Of a stretch of DNA of 64,000 nt, positions 1 through 10,639 are shown piece by piece. The stretch is from Aradus depressus (taxonomy: Eukaryota > Arthropoda > Insecta > Hemiptera > Aradidae). The notes under the pieces were generated by a model. It searched no databases and was not told where the DNA came from. It saw nothing but the letters and a program-made list of their open reading frames with translations. The DNA is taken from positions 4,828,001-4,892,000 of the forward strand of contig OY759218.1 in assembly GCA_963662175.1 (NCBI GenBank), in the 5' to 3' direction. The translations under genes and the position numbers were made by a program. Every line of letters starts with the position of its first letter. The stretch's first letter is position 1.

Positions 1-25
1 GCCCCCCCCCCCCCCCCCCCCCCCC
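1..25. repeat. Poly-C tract
   Basis: The window opens with G then 24 C. Similar homopolymers of G or C occur at 7957-7979, about 20022-20043, about 22757-22785, 39300-39318 and about 45110-45129. Most lie inside or beside repeat copies. Confidence 0.95.
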
Positions 26-89
26 TAGATGCAGCCCTTAAACCTTTCCTTCATTCCTTCGAGTTATTTGAAAAAGGAGGGCCAAACTT

Positions 90-544
90 ACGGCCAAACC
101 CCTCTAATTCATCTGACGGATTTGGCTAAAAATCAATGGGTGATGTTCTTTTGGGGATATGGACACACATATAAATTTTGGTGTTGATACATTTATTCAT
201 TCGGGAGTTATCGTGTTCACAGAAATTGGATTGATGGAGTCTAAAAACATGAAATGTCATTGAAAACCCAACATCACAACTGGGGAAGTGAAAATAAATT
301 TGGGAAAAAAAGGGGGTAGAGTCTGGTTTGCGGTAGTTAGGTCCCTGAGTGTATATGAGGCAGGGCAATGAGAGAAATGAGTCAATTAAAAAGATCAAAG
401 CGAAAATTAAATCAAACAGTTGCTGGAGGCTGGAGTCAGTTGCAAAGAGAAGTTCTAAATGAACATTAATAACAACAGTGAACTTCCAACTATGAAATTT
501 GTAAAACTGAGAAATTACTACTGGATTTACACAGTTCCACTTCA

Positions 545-576
<32 letters not shown>

Positions 577-660
577 GATAAATCTTTATACTTGAGCAAA
601 CACAATAAAACTTTGAAAATATTACGTACTGCAAAAAACTATGTTTTCTTAATTTTATGA
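90..660. repeat. F1 fragment (minus) followed by unassigned sequence
   Basis: Positions about 90-275 match the reverse complement of F1 (gttgatacatttattcattc, gggagttatcgtgttcacag). From about 276 to 660 no recognisable feature was seen apart from a short (TA)n tract at about 550-575. Confidence 0.65.
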
Positions 661-957
661 AGAGAGAAGGAGGAAGTTATGTAGTCGGTCAAAAAATCGA
701 TGCAGAGTTTTCAACAGAATTTTATGTTTTCCGACCTCTAGATTCCAAATACGAAAAAAAAAGTTATCTCCGTATGTCTGTGAACAAGATAACTGCCGAT
801 AGAATGAATGTATCGACACAAAATTTAGTATGAGGATTTACGAGCCCCTATGTAAGTCAACTGTTGAATATTACCGCAAACGGTCGACTGGTTTTAGAGG
901 GGGAATTCGTTCTGGAGAAATACATTGTCGGTGATTCATTTTCTCAATGATTATTAA
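661..957 (+). repeat. F1 element copy (plus), with terminal hairpin module
   Basis: It begins ggaagttatgtagtcggtca, includes gataactgccgatagaatga, and ends ggagaaatacattgtcggtg+attcat. The middle sub-units are shortened relative to longer copies. Confidence 0.82.
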
Positions 958-1346
958 TTTTTATTTTTTTTTTAAATTTACAAATAGGTTTTTACAACTC
1001 AATAATATATACAACAAGCAAGTTTGCTAAATTATGGCTTTGTCAAGAGGGGACTGGTGACACTCAGTGGTGACACACTCCCTACTCACTGAGTTGCACT
1101 CACTGCTGCTACTAAGGAGGTCTCTAGGCCATTGGCGCTTATGGAGTCGTTGGGGAAGTGTGGCAGAATGGAGGGCACGGACTAGAGGGATACTATGAGA
1201 ACTCAGGGAGGAAAATACTTTTTGGATACGCTGCAGATTGATAACCTTGGCAGAACCCCAGAGTTCAAGTCCGTAAGTCTACATAGGTTTCAATACTGCG
1301 TTGTATATAAGTCGTTTCATTTTCAAAATTAGATCTTTTTGTCTAG
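958..1346 (-). mobile_element. LINE family A 3' fragment (Jockey-like), minus strand
   Basis: The stretch ctaaggaggtctctaggcca and gtggcagaatggagggcacg recurs at 5350-5545, 26894-27085, 28960-29305 and 46578-46850. Those copies carry C-terminal reverse-transcriptase coding next to it, which identifies this as the 3' end and UTR of the same LINE. This copy is non-coding and decayed. A short F2 fragment (ttgaacgattacattatttc) follows at about 1370-1420. Confidence 0.7.
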
Positions 1347-1499
1347 TAGTCTTAGGGGACCTTGAAACTCGATCTCGGATTTTTGAACGATTACATTATT
1401 TCCTTATACCTTATATGAAAGAAAATAACATAATGTGCAATTCAATATATAATGTTTATGTTCTTATCTCAGACAGTACAATATAACCGAAATGAACCA

Positions 1500-1834
1500 T
1501 CGTAGCAAGGTCATACAAACTTGATGACCAGTTTCAGGACTGTATAATATTGTAGTTTCATTCTCCTATGTTATATATAAAGATTTTTATGAAATATCAA
1601 CTAAGAGGAGGGAGGGGTCTTGTCTGTGTTTTCGTCAACCCAGTCCAACTAATTTTCGCCGTTGCCTAACTAATTATAAATTATTTTGTCCCTCAACATC
1701 AGCTCTGTCCGTTCCGCCACGTCTGGCGAATGGATGCCTATTTGAGGTCTCGACCGTGTACTGACTTCCACAATCTACCTTTCTTTATCCTTTTTTTATT
1801 GCTATATATTTCTATCATGCTTTTACTTTCACAG
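1500..1834. other. Unassigned intergenic or intronic sequence
   Basis: No coding region or known repeat was recognised in this AT-rich stretch. It ends where an F1 copy begins. Confidence 0.5.
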
Positions 1835-2400
1835 CAATATGGAGTACAAGGGAGGTTATGTAATCTGTCAAAAATTCGACGCGGAGTTTTCATAGGAATG
1901 TCATGGTCATCCGATCTCCAGATTCCAAATATGAAAAATATATGTCTGTGTGTGTGTGTGTCTGTGAACACGATAACTCCCGATAGAATAAATGTATCGA
2001 CAAGAAATTTTATATCTAAATCCAGAATCTTCTACCGATGACACCTATTGTTTTTCAGCCAAATCGACCAAAGGAAAAGGAAATTAGAGGAGAGTTTTAA
2101 AATAAAAACTCTAATAACTGCTGATAGAATGAATATGTCGACACGAAATTTTATATGTGTAACCAAAACGCAATAAGAACACCTATCGATTTTCAGCCAA
2201 ATCGGCGGAAAGGGGCTGTGAGGATTAGAGAAGAGGCTTAACTAATTTTAATAAATGCCGTTGTAGTAAATGTATCGACAAAAAATTTCATATTTGAATT
2301 TAAAACCCCATGAGGACATCCCTTATCAATTTTCAGCGGAATCGACAGAAGGGAAGGAGCGTATGAAGGGGGCTCAACTGGACGCACTGTTTTTATATGC
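1835..2400 (+). repeat. F1 element copy (plus)
   Basis: It starts ggaggttatgtaatctgtca and has the microsatellite tgtctgtgtgtgtgtgtgtc, tgaacacgataactcccgat and two more internal sub-units ending gggggctcaac. The terminal hairpin module is missing, so the copy is truncated at its 3' side. Confidence 0.82.
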
Positions 2401-2749
2401 TAAAACTTTACCAACTCAATTAAATTTACCAAAAAAAAAAATTACAAAAACTAACAATGGAAGAAGTATAAAAATCAACATCAAACAATGACCCTAATCT
2501 CAGAATGTAATCTCTTAATTTTATTTGTTCTGGGAGGGGGTGGGGCTGCAATATTCATCCCCATCTCCATTTAAATTGAGCTCTAGATCTTTAAGAGTTT
2601 TCCCCATCTCCGATTATTATTATTTCTTAGTTTTATTGTATTTTCCGTTTGTTTTTTCCTAACTCTGCATGAAAACTTTCGGATCATGAAAATTATTTTT
2701 ATCTTTGTTAAAGAAAAAAAAATAGCAATTAAGTCTGTAATCTGACTCA

Positions 2750-3440
2750 GGTCTAGCTAGGTGATTACAATCAACCCCCCCCCCCTCCCCCCTCCATTCA
2801 GGGCAACTTTTTGAGGAGTTTTGTAGAAATCAGCATATTCGCAGACCCGGTTGTTTAAAGGCCTACAGAAAACAATATAATGAAAAAGTTTCATCAGTAG
2901 GGACTCATTCTAAATTTCATGTCGATACATTTATTACCTCTGTACTTATTAGGGTTTTTGTGTTAAGCCCCCCCTTCCCCAATTGTTATGGGGTTCTAAA
3001 TACACATATCTTATATCGTAACGATACGTTCATTATATCAACAGTTAATAGAGTTATATATAGAACGTATGAGTTCGTAGAGGATTGTGTAATTTCGTTT
3101 AAGGGAAATAAATATTGTGTATAAATAATTTATAGCAAATTTTTTTTTTTGTCTGTATCCTGTGAATTTATTCCCGACACGGACGGACAGGGTTAGTTTT
3201 GAGAACTCTGGGCCCCCCTGACTTATCCGGCAAAGTGTGCCATCCCTATAGAAAGGTAAGTCCAGTTACGACACAAAGCCACTATGTAAGTCAAATATTG
3301 AGTTATAGGTTAAAGGGTCGATTGACTTTGGACGGAGAGCGAAAACGTAATTGATTAATTCTTAGTGGGAAAGTACATAGCCGGTGATTCATTTTTCATT
3401 TTTGGAATGTAGTTCCGGTGAAAACTCAACATCGAATTTC
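2750..3440. repeat. F1 fragments (minus then plus terminus)
   Basis: A minus-strand fragment (catgtcgatacatttattac, gttaagccccccc) lies at about 2870-2990. A plus-strand terminal module (ggacggagagcgaaaacgta, catagccggtgattcat) lies at about 3280-3400. The sequence between, 3000-3280, is unassigned. Confidence 0.65.
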
Positions 3441-3463
3441 TGTCCGGTTACATAATCGTTAAA

Positions 3464-3533
3464 CTCCTTAACCTCCTTCATTACCCTCCTTAACCTCCTT
3501 CATTACCCTCCTTAACCTCCTTCATTACCCTCC
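3464..3533. repeat. 22-bp tandem repeat, three units
   Basis: cctccttcattaccctcctt occurs in three tandem 22-bp units. It is short and shows no coding potential. Confidence 0.9.
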
Positions 3534-3574
3534 GTAAGAACGTCCCGAAACATCGTTGGGATAAAAACACTTAC

Positions 3575-3890
3575 GAAGAGTTTTTTTTGAAAAATAGTTA
3601 TCTTAATTTTTATTAAATTGAAAAATGTGTCTACTTATTATAAACGTATCATGTATTAATTTTGTTTATGTACTCATATATTTTTAAGTACCTATTTATT
3701 TGTTCAGTTTTTATTAATTTCATTTTACTTTTATTAATAGTTTTGTTATTACTACTAATCACAGATGTGTTAGACTCAAGTAGTTATAAATCTAATTTAT
3801 AAGCAATCTTAATTGATAAATTCTTTTGACGTATTCTATTACCATGTATTGATTTAACGGAAATAAATTATTATTATTATTAATTCGTAT
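3575..3890 (+). mobile_element. LINE family B 3' UTR and tail
   Basis: The stretch ends ttaacggaaataaattatta followed by a TTA run. The same ending, with aaattaacaatactaa/ctgacac blocks upstream, occurs inverted at about 22905-23090 and 47430-47840. Shorter copies lie at about 13350, 30600, 37810 and 53530. The conserved GGAAATAAA(TTA)n tail suggests a non-LTR retroelement 3' end; no coding part is attached here. Confidence 0.55.
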
Positions 3891-4009
3891 AGGTGGGGTC
3901 TAGGTGACAACAATCGACCCCCATCTCTCTTCAATTCGGATAATTTTTTAGAGGATTTCTGTAGGAATCAGCATATTCGCAGACCCGACCTATGGGCAGG
4001 TTTTATGTC

Positions 4010-4171
4010 GGCAGCGGTCGCTCCTAGCCTCCCACAGCATCATATTTTTTTTTTTGTATTTTTAATTCTATATTTTTTATTTCTATAATTTGTAAATAAA
4101 ATCGTTAGGCCTCCCTTTTTCCCCGACGATTCGGCGATGGTGTCGTGGCCTCCACCGGAGGTCGGCCACCC

Positions 4172-4205
<34 letters not shown>

Positions 4206-4960
4206 CGACCTACGGAAATCAACATAATGGAAAATGAAAAGGTTTTTGCTCCTCTAAAATTAATTCCCCATTCGTTGAAAATCAGACGCTATTGTCTCAC
4301 TCAGGGACTTCTGAATCCCCATTATAAACTCCGTGACGATCCATTCATTACATCGACAGTTATTCGAGTTTTTATGTTAAAACCCCTAATCCTCTCCTCC
4401 TTTTGGCCGATTAGGCTGAAAATCAATAGGTGTCATTCGTATAGGGTTCTGGGTCGATACATTCATTATCTTGGCAGTTATCGTGATACACACAGAATTA
4501 ATTTTTTTAAGTCTTGGAATCACAAGCTCATAAAACATGAAATTCCGGTGAAAACTCAACCCGCTTTTCAATTCATAATATTTTCTGTCAATTCATTTCT
4601 TACATTGGCAGATTTCAGGATTTTCGAATTGAGCCACCCTTCTTCTGAACCCCCTCACCTGATCTCTTTTGCTGAAAAACAATACATGTCGTCCTTATAC
4701 GCTTTTGTAGCAAATTATAACATTTTGTGTCGATACATATGAATGTATATATATGTATTATAACAAATGATAGTTATTAGGATTTTTGAGTTCGCTCTCC
4801 CTCCTTTGAACGATTTGGCTAAATAAATAAAATTCGTGTAGATATATTTACTCAATCAGTAGTTGCCATATCCTCAGACACACACACATATACATAAAAT
4901 GTTTTCTTCAATTTTCGATTCGGGGTAGGGAATTATGGTGAAAACTGAATATGAAATATC
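4010..4960 (-). repeat. Poly-A tract and degenerate F1 copy (minus)
   Basis: A 30-nt poly-A lies at about 4171-4200. From about 4210 the reverse complement of F1 can be followed: cgacagttattcgagttttt, ttaggctgaaaatcaatagg, gttatcgtgatacacacaga and atgaaattccggtgaaaact. Confidence 0.68.
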
Positions 4961-5349
4961 TGACATAGTGTAGCTGTGAAAGTAGCGGGTCGGTTGTCAC
5001 TGCCCTTGACTACAAAAAGCTCACTCCAGGAGATGTTTGTCCATATATTTGATAAAAGCTCCCCTCTTCAGCTTCCTTCTCAAGTTGGTTCGAACTTGGC
5101 TGCTCCAAAGCTTCCAACCTCCCCATGGACCATAAATTCTCAGCTCTCCCCCCTCAACATTTAACTACACGATTTATTAACATAGGCAATACTCGTCGAC
5201 AATTTTATATATCACCAGGGGAGTAAAAAAGAACCTTAACACAGTAAATTTTCATGAATTTATCACTTTTTTTACATGGAAAATGTATTTTGACTGTTGT
5301 AAGTGCAGTCTGGGGATGACGTTATATCGATCTCACCAAGTACCAAAGA
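4961..5349. other. Unassigned sequence
   Basis: Nothing recognisable was seen. The 62-codon plus-strand ORF here shows no family motif. Confidence 0.45.
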
Positions 5350-5545
5350 CAAATAAGTATTCACAACTATAAATAATATAAACGACAAGCAAATGTGCTA
5401 AAAGTGTAAAATATGGCATTGTCAAAATGTCGAGAGGGGAGAAATCAACCAGTGGTGACACTCCCTAGACGCTGGGTTGCACTCATTTATAACCTGTTAC
5501 TGTCACTGCTACTAAGGAGGTCTCTAGGCAATTGGCGCTTAAGGC
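5350..5545 (-). mobile_element. LINE family A 3' fragment
   Basis: It contains tgctactaaggaggtctcta and gagaaatcaaccagtggtga, matching the other family A 3' ends. It is non-coding and sits next to the mariner relic. Confidence 0.7.
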
Positions 5546-5603
5546 GTCACAGATACTATTTATATTACATTTTCATTTAAAAATATTTTATATTTATATT
5601 TCT

Positions 5604-6243
5604 TTAAGATATTTTTTTTGGTTTAGAAGCGAAGAGTTCTTGTGCAACACTAACTTCCTCTAAATTGTCGAAACGTCGATTCTGAAGAAAGTGAGCCATT
5701 GATCGCAACAGATGATAATCGGAGGATGCAAGATCAGGGCTACACGCAGGGTAGGGTCGAGGATTCCCCACCATGTTTTGCAACAGACTAAGCTGACTGG
5801 CCACGACATTGGGTTAACCCAATAACCACTACAATCTGTATTAAGCCAGTAGATCCACTTTCGTGATAACCTAGTGGATTTCCGAGCAACATCCGGCATG
5901 TTTCGTAACGACGTTGAACTTGCTCGGAGGTGAATGAGGTACGTCTGCACGCTCGTCCCCCCGATGTTGTGGAGATGCTGGCTTGCGGTAGACTAGGACA
6001 GCCACAGCTCTGATTGATGGCACTCTTGCTTGGTGCCCACTCCACAGTGTCAATCAAAGTGTCTACGTCCACCACTGAAGGCCTTCCCGAACCTGTCTTT
6101 CTTCCCAAACTGGTGTTTCCGGAACATCCCAGTTTCCAGTAGTGTCTTAAAATCACTAAAATTTCGTATTCTACTGCTCTATTGAATAAATGAAAGTTAA
6201 AGCATGACTGAGCGAACAGATGAGAGCCAGGGTTACAGTACAT
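5604..6243 (-). pseudogene. Mariner-family transposase relic
   Basis: Several frames on the minus strand carry pieces of a mariner (Tc1/mariner, D34D type) transposase. From the N-terminal side these are GRKTGSGRPSVVDVDTLID, then SEQVQRRYETCRMLLGNP, then KWIYWLNTDCSGYWVNP, and finally CSPDLASSDYHLLRSMAHFL, RRFDNLEEV and FASKPKKIS. The PDLASSDYHL string is the hallmark region around the last catalytic Asp. The pieces lie in different frames with stops between them, so the gene is dead. Terminal inverted repeats were not located. A 3' fragment of LINE family A lies immediately downstream (5350-5545). Confidence 0.82.
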
Positions 6244-6624
6244 TTCATTAAAGGTAAATGATTAAGATAATGTCATTCAATGTTTAGTTTCAGTAAATAA
6301 ATAGAGCCCGCCGGTCACTAAATATTTTATACTTGAAAACCGGCATTTTTTCTGACTCACCTAATTATTATAAAAATAAATATAGTATATAATTTCACTT
6401 TATTTAAATTTACATTATATGTATGAAGGGGTTTTTAGAATTTTTCTCGAAAGAATTCACACTATCTTGTTTTACTCTAATAATACTTATATGTAAACTA
6501 CAGGGATTTAGTATAATAAGAGTAGAGGAAAACAAAAGAATATAATATTAAAGATAGGGAGTACTATTCTTTGAAGGATAAACAAGTAGTAAATATAAAC
6601 AAACAATAGTAGTGGGCAGATTCA

Positions 6625-7445
6625 AGGAACGTAGAAAGGGGCATAAGGTACAAGGAAAGTAGAAAGGGGCATAAGGTACAAGGAAAGTAGAAAGGGGCAT
6701 AAGGTACAAGGAAAGTAGAAAGGGGCATAAGGTACAAGGAAAGTAGAAAGGGGCATAAGGTACAAGGAAAGTAGAAAGGGGCATAAGGTACAAGGAAAGT
6801 AGAAAGGGGCATAAGGTACACTGAACGTAGAAAGGGGTATGAGGTACAAGGAAAGTAGAAAGGGGCATAAGGTACAAGGAAAGTAGAAAGGGGCATAAGG
6901 TACAAGGAAAGTAGAAAGGGGCATAAGGTACACTGAACGTAGAAAGGGGTATAAGGTACAAGGAAAGTAGAAAGGGGCATAAGGTACAAAGAAAGTAGAA
7001 AGGGGCATAAGGTACACTGAACGTAGAAAGGGGCATAAGTTACAAGGAAAGTAGAAAGGGGCATAAGGTACACTGAACGTAGAAAGGGGCATAAGGTACA
7101 AGGAAAGTAGAAAGGGGCATAAGGTACACTGAACGTAGAAAGGGGTATAAGGTACAAGGAAAGTAGAAAGGGGCATAAGGTACACTGAACGTAGAAAGGG
7201 GCATAAGGTACAAGGAAAGTAGAAAGGGGCATAAGGTACAAGAAAAGTAGAAAGGGGCATAAGGTACACTGAACGTAGAAAGGGGTATAAGATACAAGAA
7301 AAGTAGAAAGGGGCATAAGGTACAAGGAAAGTAGAAAGGGGCATAAGGTACAAGAAAAGTAGAAAGGGGCATAAGGTACACTGAACGTAGAAAGGGGTAT
7401 AAGATACAAGGAAAGTAGAAAGGGGCATAAGGTACAAGGAAAGTA
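6625..7445. repeat. 28-bp minisatellite, about 29 units
   Basis: Tandem units of 28 bp occur in two main variants: ggtacaaggaaagtagaaag+gggcataa and ggtacactgaacgtagaaag+ggg(c/t)ataa. Variants are interspersed rather than in blocks. Because 28 is not a multiple of 3, all three minus-strand frames stay open across the array; these ORFs are artefacts of the period. The right edge abuts an inverted F1 copy whose hairpin end (cggtgaatcacc) is at about 7455. Confidence 0.96.
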
Positions 7446-7895
7446 AAAACTCTTCGGTGAATCACCAGCTATGTACATCCCAAGTACAAATTAATGTTTC
7501 ATTTTCGCTCTCATCCAAAGCTAATCGACCATTTGGGCTAAAACTCAATAAGTAACTTCTGAATCCTCTTGCTAAATTTTGTATCGATACATTCATTACA
7601 ACGGTAGTTTTTAGGATATTTGAGTTGAGCCCCCTTGATCCTACCTCCCCCTTGACCAATTTCGCGGAAAATTAATAAGTGCCATCCTTACGGGGTTATT
7701 AATTCAATTATAAAATTTCGTGTCGAATCATTTAAAAGCATTACTTCGGCAGTTATTGGAGTTTTTGGTGTTGAGCCCCCTTCTAATTATATAATAACTA
7801 ATCCTTCCATACAATCAATTCGATTGAAAATCAATGGATTCACATATAAATTTTTTGTTGATACATTCATTCTATCGGGAGTTATCACAGACACA
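7446..7895 (-). repeat. F1 element copy (minus) abutting the 28-bp minisatellite
   Basis: Reading leftward to rightward it begins with the terminal hairpin module inverted (cggtgaatcaccagctatgt), then tgtatcgatacattcattac and gttgatacattcattctatc. It ends in the tcgggagttatcacagacac segment, where a plus-strand copy takes over. Confidence 0.8.
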
Positions 7896-8360
7896 CAGCA
7901 AATTCAAAACCCCAGAAGGATGACACCTATGAATTTTTATTGGAATTGGCAGAATGGAGGGGGGGGGGGGGGGGGGGGGAGGGATCAGAGGGGGGTCAAC
8001 TCTAAAAAACCCAATAACTATCGATCTAATGAATGTACCAACATGATATTTTATATTTAAATTCAAAACTTCATGGGGAACACACCTATTAACTTTCCAA
8101 GAAACCGACCGAAGGGTAGTGGATCGTGGGAGGGGGACTCGACTTGAAAACTCTAGTAATGTCGATGTAATGAATTTATCAACACAACATTTAGTATTAG
8201 GATTCAGGAACCCGATATGTAAGTCAACTATTTTTAGCCCAAACGGTCCATTGCTTTTAGAGGGAGAGCGACCACTTAATTGTTCAATTCTTTCTGTGGA
8301 GATACATTGCCGAAAAATTGGGTTGGGAAAAATCATCAATGTGACAAGGACGTTTTGCTA
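7896..8360 (+). repeat. F1 element copy (plus) with poly-G tract
   Basis: It continues from ccccagaaggatgacaccta through a 23-nt G tract (7957-7979). Two internal sub-units and the terminal module follow (gagggagagcgaccacttaa, gtggagatacattgccg). The hairpin end is degenerate. Confidence 0.78.
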
Positions 8361-8829
8361 TTGATCATCCCAACTGTATATGATGTATTTTTCATTTTTA
8401 TATTTTTTTATTCTAAAATGTGGGACTTTTTAGGAAGTGTTCGTTAAATGGAGGAGATGAGGGGAAATTTCCCCCAAAATGGGTTTTACTGACTGTCTCT
8501 TTTACCATAATGGTTTTATTATGGTAAATCTTGAACATTATTAGTGTCGGAAGAAGTCTTAGCATTAGTATGGAAAAGATTCAATCCTCCGGCTCTTTTC
8601 GTTAACATCCAGAACTTGCATTTGAGGGGTCCACTCAGCGAAGTTGACCACTACACCATCAGGAGTCCAATATATAATTTTATGTTTTAAATGTAGATTC
8701 AGAAGTCTATAATGCATTTTCAGCCAAATCGATTAAAAGGAAATAACTCAGAAATTATAAACATTCTCCTAGAACCTTTTGCTTCGGAAAAAATAAAGTC
8801 TGTCTGCGTGTGTATCCTTCTGGAGGGGG
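8361..8829. other. Mostly unassigned sequence
   Basis: No gene or clear repeat was recognised apart from weak F1 similarity near 8690-8760 (cattttcagccaaatcgatt). Confidence 0.45.
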
Positions 8830-9036
8830 TTCTCCCAATAAGGTCATGTAATCGGTCAGAAATTCGATACGGACTTTTCAACGAAATTTCATATTTTCCA
8901 ACCTCCTGATTACAAAAATAAAAATAAAAATCTGTCTGTGTGACTGTGAACACGATAACTCCCTATGTATCGACTCTAAATTTTGTATGTGTATCCAGAA
9001 CTCTTCAAGGACGACACCTATTGATTTTAAGCCAAA

Positions 9037-9549
9037 TCGGCCAAAAGAGAAGGGGGGATTTGGGGGAAGGCTTAACACAAAAGAGAAGGGGGGATTTGGG
9101 GGAAGGCTTAACACAAAAGAGAAGGGGGGATTTGGGGGAAGGCTTAACACAAAAGAGAAGGGGGGATTTGGGGGAAGGCTTAACACAAAAGAGAAGGGGG
9201 GATTTGGGGGAAGGCTTAACACAAAAGAGAAGGGGGGATTTGGGGGAAGGCTTAACACAAAAGAGAAGGGGGGATTTGGGGGAAGGCTTAACACAAAAGA
9301 GAAGGGGGGATTTGGGGGAAGGCTTAACACAAAAGAGAAGGGGGGATTTGGGGGAAGGCTTAACACAAAAGAGAAGGGGGGATTTGGGGGAAGGCTTAAC
9401 ACAAAAGAGAAGGGGGGATTTGGGGGAAGGCTTAACACAAAAGAGAAGGGGGGATTTGGGGGAAGGCTTAACACAAAAGAGAAGGGGGGATTTGGTGGAA
9501 GGCTTAACACAAAAGAGAAGGGGGGATTTGGGGGAAGGCTTAACACAAA
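9037..9549 (+). repeat. 36-bp G-rich minisatellite, 14 units, inside an F1 copy
   Basis: Fourteen near-identical 36-bp units contain gagaaggggggatttggggg and aaggcttaacacaaaa. One unit near 9494 has a single change (ggtgg for ggggg). The unit corresponds to an internal segment of the F1 repeat: F1 sequence leads in from 8830 (cggtcagaaattcgatacgg) and resumes at about 9550. A single unexpanded counterpart is at about 12960-12995. The period is a multiple of 3, so long ORFs arise with a 12-residue repeat; they are not genes. Confidence 0.96.
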
Positions 9550-9605
9550 AGCTCAAATAACAGTCAATATAATAAATTTATTGACTTAAAATATTATATT
9601 CAAAT

Positions 9606-10059
9606 TCAGTTTTTGGCGCGGGATGGCGAGCGACGCGGGTTTGGCACTCCCCGCATTTCCAGCTCCCAACGTGTCTACTTTATCAATTTCGACTTGGCCA
9701 AATTAGTTTAGACGTCCGAATACATTGCTGCGATCTGTGTCCATGAAGTGGAAAGCTAATAAAATAAATGAAAACAAAGAACTTGTTTAACTTTTATATT
9801 GTCTAATTACAGAATGATGTGGCCATTACAGGACTTTCTTATACCAACCATGCTTATAGATCACTCTTTCTCCCCCCTCCTTTCTCAAAATTATTTCATA
9901 CTGGCATTACAGGGTATAAGAATGTCTCATCATATTTTTTTCTTAATTTTTTATAAAATCTACCAATAATAAAGCCATATCTTACAGTTCGTTGCTATGA
10001 GCTACGATTTAAACATTATTTATGTTAGATATATTCCTTATAGACATTTACTTTACATT
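9606..10059. other. Unassigned, with a Penelope-foldback-like flank
   Basis: The segment 9755-9825 (aaaacaaagaacttgtttaa, tatattgtctaattacag) resembles the outer arm of the foldback at 48200-48407. No hammerhead core is present here. The remainder is unassigned. Confidence 0.4.
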
Positions 10060-10625
10060 ATTCGGGGCGCTATAACTTTTGTCCTATTGTCTTATCTCAA
10101 ATCTAAGGCTATATTAGCGATTGGAAATTTTATAAGGAACATTTAACAGGATTAACAGTTTTCGGGTAAATCAAGGAAACGTCTAAAAATATGTTTCAAA
10201 ACTACACTGGAAGACGGTTTTCGGCATGTATCTCAAAAACCTGACGACCTGCAAAAAATCGTTCATATAAAATATGTATTTTAATGTTTCCGACAACTAT
10301 TACTAGAAAGAGTTGTGATTAGGTCATAAACATAAGCGATATCTTGTAAAACGTACTTAGGCCCCGGAGTAAAGTGGTCTCAATTTTCGGCTCATTTTGG
10401 CCAAAATCTAATCAGCTCTAAGTAAGCACATGTGATCCCTTCATTCCAAACTTCAAGTTCATAGATAAAATCGTTTCTGCGGTAGAAAGGTTACAACTAT
10501 CCAATCACATACACACACAAACTGACACACACGCAAGCACAGCAGTCAAAACGTATTCAGGGCACCTTAAAATGTGAAAATCTGTTGAAAACTCGATTTC
10601 GGATATTCGCACGATTACAATACTA
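10060..10625 (-). repeat. F2 element copy (minus)
   Basis: It contains ttaggccccggagtaaagtg, ccaaaatctaatcagctcta, a CACACACA-rich segment and ends cgcacgattacaatactacc. The same blocks occur on the plus strand at 45747-46000 and 50320-50990. Confidence 0.8.
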
Positions 10626-10639
10626 CCTAATACTGGCGG

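Noticed and set aside
6625..7445. CRISPR-like array
   Set aside because: Units are contiguous tandem repeats without unique spacers, in a eukaryotic context.
6548..7478. Long minus-strand ORFs of repeating LSTFLVPYAPFY-type sequence
   Set aside because: They come from the 28-bp minisatellite; the period keeps every frame open. No start context, splice signal or family similarity.
7872..8339. 155-codon minus ORF and many other 60-100-codon ORFs in F1 copies
   Set aside because: F1 copies give partial ORFs in differing frames with no conserved reading frame; substitutions and indels do not preserve codons.
8878..9589. Long ORFs on both strands with 12-residue repeats (KEKGGFGGRLNT and others)
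   Set aside because: They are translations of the 36-bp minisatellite inside F1, present in four frames at once.
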